NCBI RefSeq assembly: GCF_000445105.1
Contig: NZ_ATDP01000081.1
Span: 1 to 64,000 of the forward strand
Reading direction: 5' to 3'
DNA from: Sphingobium lactosutens DS20
GTDB lineage: Bacteria; Pseudomonadota; Alphaproteobacteria; Sphingomonadales; Sphingomonadaceae
DNA length: 64,000 bases
This document shows positions 34,180 to 43,300 of this stretch, in pieces. How positions within the stretch are numbered: the stretch's first letter is position 1; every line of letters starts with the position of its first letter. A model generated the notes under the pieces. That model ran no database searches and was not told where the DNA came from. It saw only the letters and a list, made by a program, of their open reading frames with translations. Made by a program: the position numbers and the translations under genes.

Positions 34180-35202
34180 CTATTGGTTGCGGGCGGCAGC
34201 GCCGGCGGCGTCGCGAGCGTCGCGGTCGCGTGTCCGCAGGAGCCCGGCGTAATTGGCGGAAAGGTTGGCCTGGTTGAGGGCAGCCATGTAGCTCTGGCGC
34301 ATCTGCGCGCGCTGGCGTAGCACCTCGTCCCTCAGATCGCGCAGTTGCTCGATACCCTTGGACAGGATCCGCGTCTGGCAGACATTTTTGTTATTGCCAT
34401 CGGCTGAGCCCGCCACCGTCGCCCCGCGATCGGCATTCGTTACCGTGTAATCGATGGTACGCGTAAGGTCGTTGAGCATCTGATAGGCGAGAGTAAGCGC
34501 GACAAGCTCGTCTGTGTCGGCGATCACGGAGTCGACGACGCCCTGCCGCACACCCCATTCGAGCATGCGATAGACCGGCAGCGTTCGGACATTGGCCACG
34601 AACTGCCGTTCTTCGGCTGACAGGGCGGCACGGGTACGAATCTTGGTCGCGATCGACTGCATACGCTCGCGGGCCAGGACGAGCGCGCCGCGCCCCGCCC
34701 CGTCCTGCGAGCAGTCGGCGCCGGTCGGCGGGAAATTGAGCGAGCGGGTCTGGACCTTTCCTGTCAGGAAGTCCTGCGCACTCTCCGTGTCCTGTGCGGG
34801 ACATTGCGGAATGGCCGTGAACAAGGGCACGCGATCGCCATCGTCCCAGCGCATATAGACGTCGCCGACCCGGGCGCGCATGACGCTCGCCCAGTCCTCC
34901 GCGCCGACGCGCGAGGCGGCATGAGACAGCAGCGAGCCGGTGCGAAAGATATCGGTCACTTCCGCCGGGCAGTTGGCGAGCGCGTCCTTCAGATCCTCAG
35001 TAGGGTTGTTGTTGTTGGCCTCGATCTTCTCACGGCTTTGCTGGTAGCTCTTCGCGAATCCCTGCTTGACCGAACGATAGCCGGTCATCTCCTCGATGAT
35101 CCCCGACATATTGTCGTCGCCCTTCGCGATCTGCACCATCCGGTTAGCGAGACGACAGTCGTTGACCTGAATGGAATTCAGGAAGTTGGTGGCTGCCTCC
35201 AT
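34180..35202 (-). pseudogene. traH: Conjugal transfer protein TraH, 5' end missing
   Basis: The 340 residues match the middle and end of F-type TraH (NFLNSIQVNDCRLANRMVQI, then EMTGYRSVKQGFAKSY; late region NVCQTRILSKGIEQL). A complete TraH has about 450-460 residues with a signal peptide; here similarity runs right up to the first codon and no signal peptide exists. Just past the ATG the sequence becomes the 3' end of traI on the opposite strand, so a deletion or inversion removed the 5' part. Without export it is probably non-functional. Confidence 0.82.
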
Positions 35203-35212
35203 CTTACTGATT

Positions 35213-35698
35213 ATGCAAAATTACTACACCGCGATCACTCGCGCCCGGTTCGGAGCCAGACTTTGGACCGAGAACCGGGAAAAGCTGGTCGATAAGCTGA
35301 AGCTGCGGTCAGGTGAGAAGACGTCCTCGCTTCAGGGACTAGGCCGTATCGAACGGGACAGCGTCAAGGGGCGGAGCGCCCAGCATGGTGACCGCTGGGA
35401 TCGTCTTCGCGATGAGCAACGTGCGGAACGTGAGGCGCACAAGGAACGTCAGCGCGCGGCACAAGAGGAACGAGCGAAGCCGCAGCCGGACAGTCTGGCC
35501 GCTTATTTCGCGGCCCGAGTGCAGGCGGCAGCCCGATCGTTGGATCAGTGGCTCACCACCCTCCTGGAGCGGGCTCGTGGTGGTGGGGATCAGGCAATAG
35601 GACGGGCCGATGGGCACCAGCCACAGTCGCCGTCGCCGCAGGCTCCCGAACCTGCCCACGCTCCCTCCCAAGATCACGGAGGCGGTCATGATCGTTGA
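35213..35698 (+). pseudogene. traI: 3' remnant of a MobF relaxase gene (traI)
   Basis: The first residues, NYYTAITRAR, are the last helicase motif (motif VI) of the TraI relaxase-helicase, followed by the basic C-terminal tail (KLRSGEKTSSLQGLGRIERD). The relaxase domain and most of the helicase are missing, so no conjugative nicking enzyme is encoded here. The 5' junction lies at 35200-35215 against the truncated traH. The following Mrr-like gene overlaps by 11 bp, as in an intact tra operon. Confidence 0.8.
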
Positions 35699-36236
35699 AG
35701 TTGGCTTATGGCTTGTCGTTGTCGCGATTGTGCTCCTTGCCTGGTTCCTTCGTGGTTCCCGCGCTCCGCTGACACATCGATGGCGGCGTCGGCAGGCACG
35801 GGCCATGAGCCGCCAATTGCAAGGCCGCGATCGTTCTCAGCCGGCGGTGATGGCTTTTGCCCGGTTGCGCCGAATGGATCCCTTGGCTTTCGAAGAACTG
35901 CTGCTGGAGTGTTTTGAGCGGCGCGCGATCAAAGTGACCCGAAACCGGCGATACACCGGTGATGGTGGCGTTGATGGAAGGATAAGGATCTGCGGTGAGG
36001 TCTGGCTTATCCAAGCCAAGCGCTACGCAGATACGATACGGCCCGAACATGTTGAAGCGTTCGCACAGCTATGTGCGGTGAAGCATATACCGGGCCTGTT
36101 CATTCACACTGGCCGAACCGGACCATCGACTCGAAAGCTGCTCAATCGGTATCCTTACATACAGATCATATCGGGAGATCAGCTTCTTGCTCTAATCCGC
36201 GGTGAACCCGTCTTCGTCAGGGGGGAGCGCATATGA
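35688..36236 (+). CDS. Membrane-anchored Mrr-like restriction endonuclease-fold protein
   Basis: A 182-residue protein with an N-terminal membrane segment (about 3-24) and then a restriction-endonuclease fold of the Mrr_cat type: MDPLAFEELLLECFERRAIK, G-D-G-G-V-D in YTGDGGVDGRI, and QAKRYADTI (the D-QxK core). GGAGG precedes the ATG at 35688. It follows traI in the same frame arrangement known from sphingomonad plasmids; its role there is not established. It may cleave modified or foreign DNA, or only bind it. Confidence 0.8.
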   Translation: MIVEVGLWLVVVAIVLLAWFLRGSRAPLTHRWRRRQARAMSRQLQGRDRSQPAVMAFARLRRMDPLAFEELLLECFERRAIKVTRNRRYTGDGGVDGRIRICGEVWLIQAKRYADTIRPEHVEAFAQLCAVKHIPGLFIHTGRTGPSTRKLLNRYPYIQIISGDQLLALIRGEPVFVRGERI

Positions 36237-36769
36237 GCGCCCCCATTGCTCGCCCTCGTCGGCGGTCGGGGTTCTATGCGTTGCCGACGCTCGTAGCCGG
36301 CCTCATCCTCCAACCCGGTTCAGTCGCAGCGGCGACTGGTCCGATAAGATCTGCCGCCGCAGAACGTGAGATCGCCCGATGCATTCAATCTGCATCGGCG
36401 GGAAAACCATGGCTTGAAAAAACGCTCTGGGGACTGCGCGATCAGGAAGCTGGATGGATCGGTGCGGAGGTGCTCAATGCGAATGGCACTCATGACCTCG
36501 GCCCACTTCAGGTCAACAGTTCCTGGGTTCCGAAGTTCGCGGCGTTGACCGGCCGACCGGCACTTACCGTCCGATACTGGTTGATCAACGACCCCTGCTT
36601 CAATGTGCAGGCCGCGCGATGGCTGTTCCTCGCGGCCTTGCAAACCACTGGCGACTACTGGAAAGCCGTAGGGGTCTATCATAGCCCCACGGGTTGGCGG
36701 CAGCATCGTTACGTCGGTTCCGTCGCGACGAAGCTGCGCGAACGATATGGCCGCGCTATCTTCGATTAG
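36233..36769 (+). CDS. Lytic transglycosylase of the conjugation system (VirB1/TrbN-like)
   Basis: A 178-residue exported protein (signal sequence about 12-33) with an SLT-type lysozyme domain. The E at the start of the fold lies in LRDQEAGWIG, followed by NANGTHDLGPLQVNSSWV, the family's GLxQ/N segment. It would open peptidoglycan for the mating channel. The ATGA overlap couples it to the Mrr-like gene. The relaxase and most tra genes are gone, so it is probably a leftover. Confidence 0.85.
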   Translation: MSAPIARPRRRSGFYALPTLVAGLILQPGSVAAATGPIRSAAAEREIARCIQSASAGKPWLEKTLWGLRDQEAGWIGAEVLNANGTHDLGPLQVNSSWVPKFAALTGRPALTVRYWLINDPCFNVQAARWLFLAALQTTGDYWKAVGVYHSPTGWRQHRYVGSVATKLRERYGRAIFD

Positions 36770-37068
36770 GGCTCCTCAACCCGATTTTTAGCGGATCTCA
36801 CTTTTCGAGGCATCGAGCCACCCGGCTGCCGCTGAAAATTGGCCCATTCATCGAGATCATCGACTGAATATCGTATCCAACGGCCGAATTTGTAATAGGC
36901 CGGGCCGCCGCCGAGGTTTCGATAGCAGGCAAGCGAATGACGGGTAATGGTCAGATATTTTGCGGCAAGGGTAGGGGTGATGAGGCGGAGCGGCTTCACA
37001 TCGTTGAGATGAATCGCCCCGTTCAGCTGATCCGGTGTCAGAAACCGCCGGTCTGGTCCTTCAGCCAT
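36766..37068 (-). CDS. Small helix-turn-helix protein, excisionase-like
   Basis: A 100-residue protein from ATG 37068. It contains a MerR/AlpA-like winged helix (TPTLAAKYLTITRHSLACYR, then GPAYYKFGRWIRYSVDDLDE), as found in excisionases and AlpA regulators of integrated elements. It overlaps the end of the integrase gene by 8 bp on the same strand, an arrangement suited to coupled control of integration and excision. Confidence 0.82.
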   Translation of the reverse strand: MAEGPDRRFLTPDQLNGAIHLNDVKPLRLITPTLAAKYLTITRHSLACYRNLGGGPAYYKFGRWIRYSVDDLDEWANFQRQPGGSMPRKVRSAKNRVEEP

Positions 37069-38353
37069 GGAAGCCCACCTCCGTCTGCGCGGAAGCGTCA
37101 AGCATTCCCCCAGCGATAACGGCGTCTTCGTCGATCGTTGGCGTCTTCGCCGTGTTGTTGCCCTTGATGATCGCGGCACGCCGCTTCGAGACTTTCTCCG
37201 CAGCCAATCTCACCTGATCATCTTCGATGTGTACGTAGCGCATGAAGGTGGTGACCGTCTTGTGTGCAGTGAGCGCCATGCCGACTCGCAACGGAACGCC
37301 CGAGTTTGCGATATCGGTGGCAGCGCGGTGGCGAATGCCATGGGTTCCGACGTGCGCGAGACCGGCGGCTTCGATGATACGCTTCCAAGCACACCAGTAG
37401 CTATGATGGCTCAGATGTCGGTCATGCGTGTGGATCGCAGGGCACACGAAACGCGATCCTTCCCTGCGTGGGACTCGGGCCAGCAGGGTGATGGCTTCCT
37501 CGGTCAAAGGCTTCGAGATACCGCCTGTCTTGCTGTCGGGCCAAACCACCCTGCGCTCGTGGAAATCGATCCACTCCCACTGCATGGAGATGATCTCTGA
37601 CATTCGGGCCGCAAAGGCGAACTGCAGCCTGATCCCAAAAGTGAATGAGGGGTGCTCCAGTCCCTCCGCATCGGCCCGATCGAGATAGGCAAACAGGCTC
37701 TCCAGCTCCCGGTTCTTGATGAGCCGGGTACGCTTGCGCTCAGGGTAGCGCGGTATGAGTCGACACGGATTGGTGCCGTCGGCACGGTAGCCCCAGAGTT
37801 CCGCGCAGTTAAACATCTTCTTGAGACAGGCGAGGGTCGTGTTGGCGGCGCCAGGCGTGTGAGCGAGTTGCATCATCAAGGCAGACACGTCCGGGCGCGT
37901 GAGGTCGGCGACCTTGATCTTCCCCAAAACCGGAATGATGTGATTCTTGATGTTCTGACGGTTGCGCCTGACCGTGCCAGGCTTGTTATGCGGAATGGAG
38001 TGCTGCTCGATGAACTGCTCGCAAAACTCCCGGATCGTCGGGTTGGCGCGCGCGCGGGTTTTGTCGAGTGATGGGTCTCCGCCGGCGCGAACCAGCGCTT
38101 GCCAATCCTGAGCAAGCGAGCGCGCCTGCTCGACGGTCAGCTCGCCAAACTGACCGATGGCCGGTTTACGGCGATTGCCGCCGACAGTGCGATAGGAAAG
38201 CATGAAAACCTTGCGTCCGCTGGGCGTAACCTTGCATAGGAAACCCGGAACGACGGTGTCGCGGAGTTCGTAGTCTGATTTTTCGGGCCGGGCGCTTTCG
38301 ATGGCGGTCTTGGTGAATTTGAGCGTGGGCATTTCGGTCTCCGGGCTGCCCAT
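37061..38353 (-). CDS. int: Tyrosine site-specific recombinase (island integrase)
   Basis: A 430-residue integrase of the DUF4102/P4-like class: arm-binding N-terminus with KSDYELRDTVVPGFLCKVTP and then LTVEQARSLAQDWQALV, a core-binding domain (about 110-200), and the catalytic domain with R in ARMSEIISMQW, HGIRHRAATDI (H-x-x-R) and the nucleophile tyrosine in TTFMRYVHIED. All catalytic residues are present. The gene starts 155 bp from a tRNA-Leu 3' fragment, the normal place for an island integrase. A small HTH gene follows. Confidence 0.93.
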   Translation of the reverse strand: MGSPETEMPTLKFTKTAIESARPEKSDYELRDTVVPGFLCKVTPSGRKVFMLSYRTVGGNRRKPAIGQFGELTVEQARSLAQDWQALVRAGGDPSLDKTRARANPTIREFCEQFIEQHSIPHNKPGTVRRNRQNIKNHIIPVLGKIKVADLTRPDVSALMMQLAHTPGAANTTLACLKKMFNCAELWGYRADGTNPCRLIPRYPERKRTRLIKNRELESLFAYLDRADAEGLEHPSFTFGIRLQFAFAARMSEIISMQWEWIDFHERRVVWPDSKTGGISKPLTEEAITLLARVPRREGSRFVCPAIHTHDRHLSHHSYWCAWKRIIEAAGLAHVGTHGIRHRAATDIANSGVPLRVGMALTAHKTVTTFMRYVHIEDDQVRLAAEKVSKRRAAIIKGNNTAKTPTIDEDAVIAGGMLDASAQTEVGFHG

Positions 38354-38359
38354 TTTCCA

Positions 38360-38490
38360 GGAGCCACATAGGAGCCACGGGAAAGCGAAGCATGGCGTAG
38401 TTGGTCGAGCCTGGGAGCATCATAATGCCGGATAAGTATCTGATAAAGAGAGACTATTCCAACTACAGCGCAACCTGGCGTAGTCGGTCG
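38360..38490. promoter_or_regulatory. Direct repeats upstream of int, possible arm sites
   Basis: TGGCGTAGTTGGTCG at 38393-38407 recurs as TGGCGTAGTCGGTCG at 38476-38490 (14 of 15). GGAGCCAC occurs twice 11 bp apart (about 38360-38378). Short repeats between int and the attachment core are typical integrase or excisionase arm sites; assignment is by position only. Confidence 0.4.
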
Positions 38491-38507
38491 TAGCACCGAT
38501 TCGAGAA

Positions 38508-38560
38508 CTCAAAATCCGGTTCCGAAAGGAGTGTCGGTTCGAGCCCGACCACCCGCACCA
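38508..38560 (+). other. tRNA-Leu(CAA) 3' fragment, attachment site of the island
   Basis: From the anticodon loop CTCAAAA (anticodon CAA at 38510-38512) through the variable arm, the T arm GTCGG..CCGAC, the acceptor strand CACCCGC and CCA, this is the 3' part of a tRNA-Leu. No matching 5' half precedes it: the required acceptor GCGGGTG and the anticodon-stem partner of TCCGG are absent. This is what remains on the distal side when an element integrates at a tRNA 3' end. The intact tRNA should lie at the left island end, outside the window. Confidence 0.75.
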
Positions 38561-38694
38561 TCCGGTCCGTTTGTGACCATTTTCCTGTTGATGACAAAGT
38601 TTGTTCATGCTCTCGGCCCGCATTGCGCTGGCTTTTGAACTAGGGCATATCCGCGTCGGTCGCACTTACACAGAGTCACCATGCAATAAGGGGC

Positions 38695-40209
38695 TTGTGG
38701 AAGCGGGGAATAGTTGCGGCTTTTGGGGTGCCAGGCATTTTGTTCAGGAAGTTTCGGCCTTGGGGAAGGCCGGCCGTCCATGCCGGTTGGGCGCAGCGGG
38801 TGACCGCGACGCTCGCCCTCCTTCTGTTGCCTGACGTCAGCGCCATGGCCGCGGGGGAGCAGAGCCTTCTCCTGCCACCCAATCCCGAGCCCTTTTCGCA
38901 GCCGGTGCAATCCGACCCCCTGCTGCAAATGTCGCAGAAGACCGGCCCGATGGCGTTGTTCCGCAGCGAAGTGGAAGCGGCCGTTCAAACCAATATGTTG
39001 ACGCAGGAAGCGCGCGCCGGCGAGCGGGAGGCTGAAGCCGCGCGCGTCCAATCGCGCGCTGCGCTCTTTCCCTCATTGGATCTGACGGTCGACGCCAATC
39101 GGTCGCTCGCGCGGAATTTCTCGAACGATCCCGGTAACATTATCGAACGATCGCGACCCGAAGGCCGCACCGACGCGACCGCATCGGTACGCCAGCGTCT
39201 GCTGGATTTTGGCGCGACGTCGAGCCGGATCAATGCTGGCAATGCGCGCGTGGGCGCAGCGCGCGCCGCCACTTTCGCGTCCGGGACCGATGTGGCGTTG
39301 CGCCTCGTAACGGCCTGGTACAGCATCCTGGCGCAGCGCCTGATGGAGCAGGCGGCGGTCGACTATGGAGCGCGGCAGGCTGAACTGCGATCTGCGGTCG
39401 AACGGCGCATCGCACAGGGATTTTCCGCAACAGGCGACCTTCCGCGCGTTGACAGCGCCATTGCCAATGTCCGCACCCGGCTGGCGATGTTCCGGCGCGA
39501 CCGGGCCAGCGCGGAGGCGCAATATCGCGCGCTTTCCGGGCATGATGCGCCGGACATTGTCTATCGTGTTCCGCTGGCGCTGACCGATCAGATCAGTCAG
39601 GACGTTGTGGAGGCCATGGCCCTGCGCGCGCCGATCGTCCAGAAGGCCGAGTCCGAAGCCCGCGCCGCCCGGCAGGATGCCCGCGCCGCCCGGTCCGAAC
39701 GGCTCCCCACCATTGCCGCCGGAGTCGATGCAGGGCGCTACGGCGTCTTTGAAAATTCGGGCGACTATGACGTGCGCGGGCGTGTGATCGTACGCGCGCA
39801 GATCGGCGCCGGCTTCAATGCGCGCGCAGACCAAGCGTCCGCGCGCGCGGACGCAGCGGACGCCTACGCATCGCGCATCCGGCAGGAGGCGCTGCGGGAC
39901 GTGCAAATGGCATGGAGCGATGTGAAGGGACTGGAGGCGCAGTTGGCGGCCGCCGAGGCCGCTTATCTGGCCAGCCGAAACAATCGCGACGTCTATGCCA
40001 CGCGGTTCGAAACATCGGGGGGTACCCTGTTCGACCTCGTGACGTCCGAAGACAATTATTTCTACTCGATCGCTACCTATGTGCAGACGCTGGCCGAGCG
40101 CGACCTGTCCCGCTTCGTGCTGCTTGCCAAGGCAGGCGCCTTGCTGGACGCGATGCATATTCAGGTGGATCCGGCGGACGAGCGGCAGGACGAAAGGCGC
40201 ATGCCATGA
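38695..40209 (+). CDS. TolC-family outer membrane protein of a type I secretion system
   Basis: A channel protein with long amphipathic helices in two repeats (about residues 85-300 and 300-480), as in TolC/PrtF. The start is uncertain: the frame is open from TTG 38695, while a GTG at 38800 gives a shorter signal-like segment (TATLALLLLPDVSA). The end overlaps the exporter gene by ATGA. With the exporter and adaptor it completes a type I system whose probable cargo is the RTX protease downstream. Confidence 0.87.
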   Translation: MWKRGIVAAFGVPGILFRKFRPWGRPAVHAGWAQRVTATLALLLLPDVSAMAAGEQSLLLPPNPEPFSQPVQSDPLLQMSQKTGPMALFRSEVEAAVQTNMLTQEARAGEREAEAARVQSRAALFPSLDLTVDANRSLARNFSNDPGNIIERSRPEGRTDATASVRQRLLDFGATSSRINAGNARVGAARAATFASGTDVALRLVTAWYSILAQRLMEQAAVDYGARQAELRSAVERRIAQGFSATGDLPRVDSAIANVRTRLAMFRRDRASAEAQYRALSGHDAPDIVYRVPLALTDQISQDVVEAMALRAPIVQKAESEARAARQDARAARSERLPTIAAGVDAGRYGVFENSGDYDVRGRVIVRAQIGAGFNARADQASARADAADAYASRIRQEALRDVQMAWSDVKGLEAQLAAAEAAYLASRNNRDVYATRFETSGGTLFDLVTSEDNYFYSIATYVQTLAERDLSRFVLLAKAGALLDAMHIQVDPADERQDERRMP

Positions 40210-41933
40210 GGGAAGACAGCTTGCTCGCGGCGCATAAGGCGCGTTTCGCCCCCTGGCTGGTCGAACCGATGCTGCGCAATCGCGCGACCTATATGAAGGT
40301 CGCGGTGGCAGCGGCGCTGATCAATATTTTCGCGCTCGTCTCCTCGCTATTCACGATGACGGTCTATGACCGGATCGTGCCGAACGAAGGATCATCTTCG
40401 CTCATCGGCCTCAGCATCGGGCTCGTCTTCGTCATCATTTTCGATTTTGTCCTGCGCCTGTTGCGCGTCTATTTCGTCGATATCGCCGGCGCCAATATCG
40501 ACCATGATGTCGGCGAAACCTTGTTCTCGCAATTGCTGGCGCTGCGGCTGGACCAGAAGCGCGGCTCCACCGGGACATTGACCGGACTGATGCGGGAACT
40601 GGAAACGCTGCGAGACTTTTTCGCGTCGGTCACGCTGACGGCCATCATCGACGTGCCGTTCATCATCGTCACATTGGCGGTGATTGCGATGCTGGGCGGC
40701 GTTCTGGTTGTGCTGCCATTGGCGATGATCCCGGTCGTCATTGGCGCCGGGCTGCTGGCCACCCCATCGCTTGATCGCCTGTCGTCGCGCAGCCTGGGCG
40801 ATGGCCTCGTCAAGCAATCGGTGCTGGTCGAAGCAATCGGCAGCCTTGAAACGGTCAAGGCGATCGGCGCTGGCCCGATGCTCAGCCGTCGCTGGCAATC
40901 GGCGTTGGTCAGCCATTCGGAAAGTTCGCTGGGCCAGCGCCTTGCCGCCGCCATCCCCATGACGGTTGCTAACAGCGCGTCGACCATCGCCTATTGCGGC
41001 ATCATCATCGTGGGTGTCGGCCTGTTGCGCAGCAACACGATCACCACTGGCGCGTTGCTGGCCTGCTCGATCCTGTGTGGGCGGGCATTGGCGCCGCTTG
41101 CGCAGATCGCCACCTTGCTCTCTCGCCTGTCCGCTACGCGCGTGGCCTACCGGCAGATCAGCGCGCTGATGGAGACGCCGACGGAAGGGCCAGAGGGCGA
41201 TGCGCTGCATCCCGCACGCCTTGAAGGCGCCATCGAGCTGCGCAATGTCGGGTTTCGCTATCCTGGCGCCCCCGAACGCGCGCTCGATAGCGTCACTCTT
41301 GGCATCAAGCCTGGTGAGCGGGTCGGCTTTCTTGGCCGGGTCGGCTCTGGCAAGTCGACGCTCGCTCGTCTCGTGCTTGGCCTCTACGAACCCGAAGAAG
41401 GCGTGGTCATGATCGACGGGATCGACGTACGCCAATATGCACCGGCACAGCTTCGCGCGCTGATCGGATCGGCGATGCAGGATAATGTCCTGATTGCCGG
41501 ATCAGTGCGACAGAATATCTGCCTGGACCGGGCGGCCGTCGACCAGGACGAGATGATACGCGCCGCCGAAATCAGCGGCACGCATCGCTTCATGGGGCAG
41601 ATCGCCAATGGCTATGATCTGCGCCTGGCCGACAGGGGCGACGGCTTGTCTGGGGGACAGCGTCAGTCGATCGCGATCGCGCGCGCATTGGCAGGCGGCC
41701 CGCAGGTGCTGATCTTTGACGAACCCAGCAGCGCCATGGACGCGCAGACCGAAGCGGACCTGATCGCCCGGCTCAAGCCGGAAGTCGCCGGCAAGACGAT
41801 GATCCTGATCACGCATCGCACCTCTTTGCTCGCGCTGGTGGATCGCATCGTCATCCTGGATGGCGGGAAGATCGTGGCGGACGGACCACGCGATGCGGTC
41901 CTGCAACGCCTTGCACGGGGGAAGGCGGCATGA
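40206..41933 (+). CDS. Type I secretion ABC transporter (permease fused to ATPase)
   Basis: A 575-residue half-transporter. The membrane part has six hydrophobic segments between about residues 32 and 320; the nucleotide-binding domain carries Walker A GRVGSGKST, signature LSGGQRQS, Walker B VLIFDEPSS and the H-loop THRT. No C39-like peptidase domain precedes the membrane part, unlike LapB-type exporters, so this is a PrtD-like size. It recognises the C-terminal signal of the substrate and drives export without a periplasmic intermediate. Coupled by 4-bp overlaps to both neighbours. Confidence 0.92.
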   Translation: MREDSLLAAHKARFAPWLVEPMLRNRATYMKVAVAAALINIFALVSSLFTMTVYDRIVPNEGSSSLIGLSIGLVFVIIFDFVLRLLRVYFVDIAGANIDHDVGETLFSQLLALRLDQKRGSTGTLTGLMRELETLRDFFASVTLTAIIDVPFIIVTLAVIAMLGGVLVVLPLAMIPVVIGAGLLATPSLDRLSSRSLGDGLVKQSVLVEAIGSLETVKAIGAGPMLSRRWQSALVSHSESSLGQRLAAAIPMTVANSASTIAYCGIIIVGVGLLRSNTITTGALLACSILCGRALAPLAQIATLLSRLSATRVAYRQISALMETPTEGPEGDALHPARLEGAIELRNVGFRYPGAPERALDSVTLGIKPGERVGFLGRVGSGKSTLARLVLGLYEPEEGVVMIDGIDVRQYAPAQLRALIGSAMQDNVLIAGSVRQNICLDRAAVDQDEMIRAAEISGTHRFMGQIANGYDLRLADRGDGLSGGQRQSIAIARALAGGPQVLIFDEPSSAMDAQTEADLIARLKPEVAGKTMILITHRTSLLALVDRIVILDGGKIVADGPRDAVLQRLARGKAA

Positions 41934-43231
41934 CCGCACAGATCGGCTTTCGCCATCCCATGACCATCAAGCCGAAGGTGCCGGCGAACATCATCCTGTG
42001 GATCATCCTGGCGTTCGTGGTGGTCGCGATAGGGTGGGCCGCGTTGACGGAAATCGACCGCACGGTGCGCGCCAACGGCCGCGTCATTCCCAGTTCGCAA
42101 TTGCAGGTCGTGTCGAACCTGGAAGGCGGCGTGGTCGATCAGATCATGGTGAAGGTGGGGCAGGACGTAAAGGCAGGGACGCCGCTTATCCGGCTCAGCC
42201 CGGTTCAGCCGGGCGCCGAACTGGAAAGCAATCTTGCCAGCAGCGATGCGCTGAATTTCAAGATCATCCGCCTGACAGCCGAGATTGCCGGCAAGGCGCC
42301 TGTCTTTCCGCAATCCCGCAACGCTCTGATGGCCGGCCAGATCGCCGTCGAGCAAGGTCTGTACCGTTCGCGAATGGCCGAACTGGCCAGCATCTCCAAT
42401 GTCGCGTCGGCCCGCGTCGACCAGGCCCGACGCGCTATAGCCGAAGCGAGCGCGGCCGAGGAGGCGCGTATTGCCGCGCGCGATGCCGCCAAAGCCGATC
42501 TCGCCCTCCTTCAGCCTCTAGTCCAGGAGGGCATTGAGCCACGCCGTTCCCTTCTCCAGGCGCAAAGCGCCTATGCCGTGTCGGCGAGCGAGGCAGCGGG
42601 CGCGGCGGCGGCGCTCGGCCGGGCGCGATCGGTATTGGCCGAAGCACAGGCGAGCGCACAACAGCAGAAGCGGGACTGGCTCGCCCGCGCGGCGGATGAG
42701 CTTACGGCCGCGCGTGCCGAGTTGTCCGTGCGGCAGGCGACGATGCCGGCCTATGAATATAAGCTGCGGCGAACGGTCGTGCGCGCGCCGCTCGACGGCC
42801 GGATCAATCGGGTTTTCGTGACCACGGTCGGTGGCAGCGTCCGTCCTGGTGATCCCTTGCTGGAAATGGTCGCGGTAAACGACACTTTGTTGATCGAAGC
42901 CGCCGTGGCGGCAAAGGATATCGCGTCGGTCAAGCTGGGTCAGCAGGCCAAGGTTCAGATCTCGGCCTATGACAGCGCCGTCTACGGGTCGATGAAGGGC
43001 AGGGTGGTCGCTGTGTCGCCTGACGCGGTGCTCAACGAACGGACCGGGGAAAGCCATTATCTGGTCAGGGTCCGCACCAATGCGAACGCCATCACGGATG
43101 ACGCCGGGCGTCGGCTGCCGATCGGCCCCGGCATGGGCGCCGAAGTCAATCTTCTGGGCGACAAACGGACCGTGCTGGCCTATATTTTGACACCGTTGAC
43201 GCGCCTCAGCGAAACGGCATTCCGCGAATAA
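41930..43231 (+). CDS. Type I secretion adaptor, HlyD/PrtE family
   Basis: A 433-residue membrane-fusion protein: cytoplasmic N-terminus, one membrane anchor (about 20-42), split lipoyl domain (GRVIPSSQLQVVSNLEGGVV and TVVRAPLDGRIN), coiled coil (about 105-280) and a beta domain that ends in LGDKRTVLAYILTPL, which is typical of HlyD. ATGA overlap with the exporter gene. It links the ABC exporter to the outer membrane channel. Confidence 0.92.
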   Translation: MTAQIGFRHPMTIKPKVPANIILWIILAFVVVAIGWAALTEIDRTVRANGRVIPSSQLQVVSNLEGGVVDQIMVKVGQDVKAGTPLIRLSPVQPGAELESNLASSDALNFKIIRLTAEIAGKAPVFPQSRNALMAGQIAVEQGLYRSRMAELASISNVASARVDQARRAIAEASAAEEARIAARDAAKADLALLQPLVQEGIEPRRSLLQAQSAYAVSASEAAGAAAALGRARSVLAEAQASAQQQKRDWLARAADELTAARAELSVRQATMPAYEYKLRRTVVRAPLDGRINRVFVTTVGGSVRPGDPLLEMVAVNDTLLIEAAVAAKDIASVKLGQQAKVQISAYDSAVYGSMKGRVVAVSPDAVLNERTGESHYLVRVRTNANAITDDAGRRLPIGPGMGAEVNLLGDKRTVLAYILTPLTRLSETAFRE

Positions 43232-43300
43232 AGCCAGCGGCCTGCTTGAGTAGAGTTGCGCGCATCAGCGCTCATATGATCAAGTGGAGAGGGACGCGCC

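Noticed and set aside
1..38500. A second copy of the tRNA-Leu 3' fragment marking the left island end
   Set aside because: None was noticed by eye in the window; the left end is presumed outside it.
38400..38507. Possible 5' half of the tRNA-Leu before the CAA anticodon
   Set aside because: The sequence lacks the GCGGGTG acceptor strand, D arm and a partner for the TCCGG anticodon stem, so only the 3' part is present.
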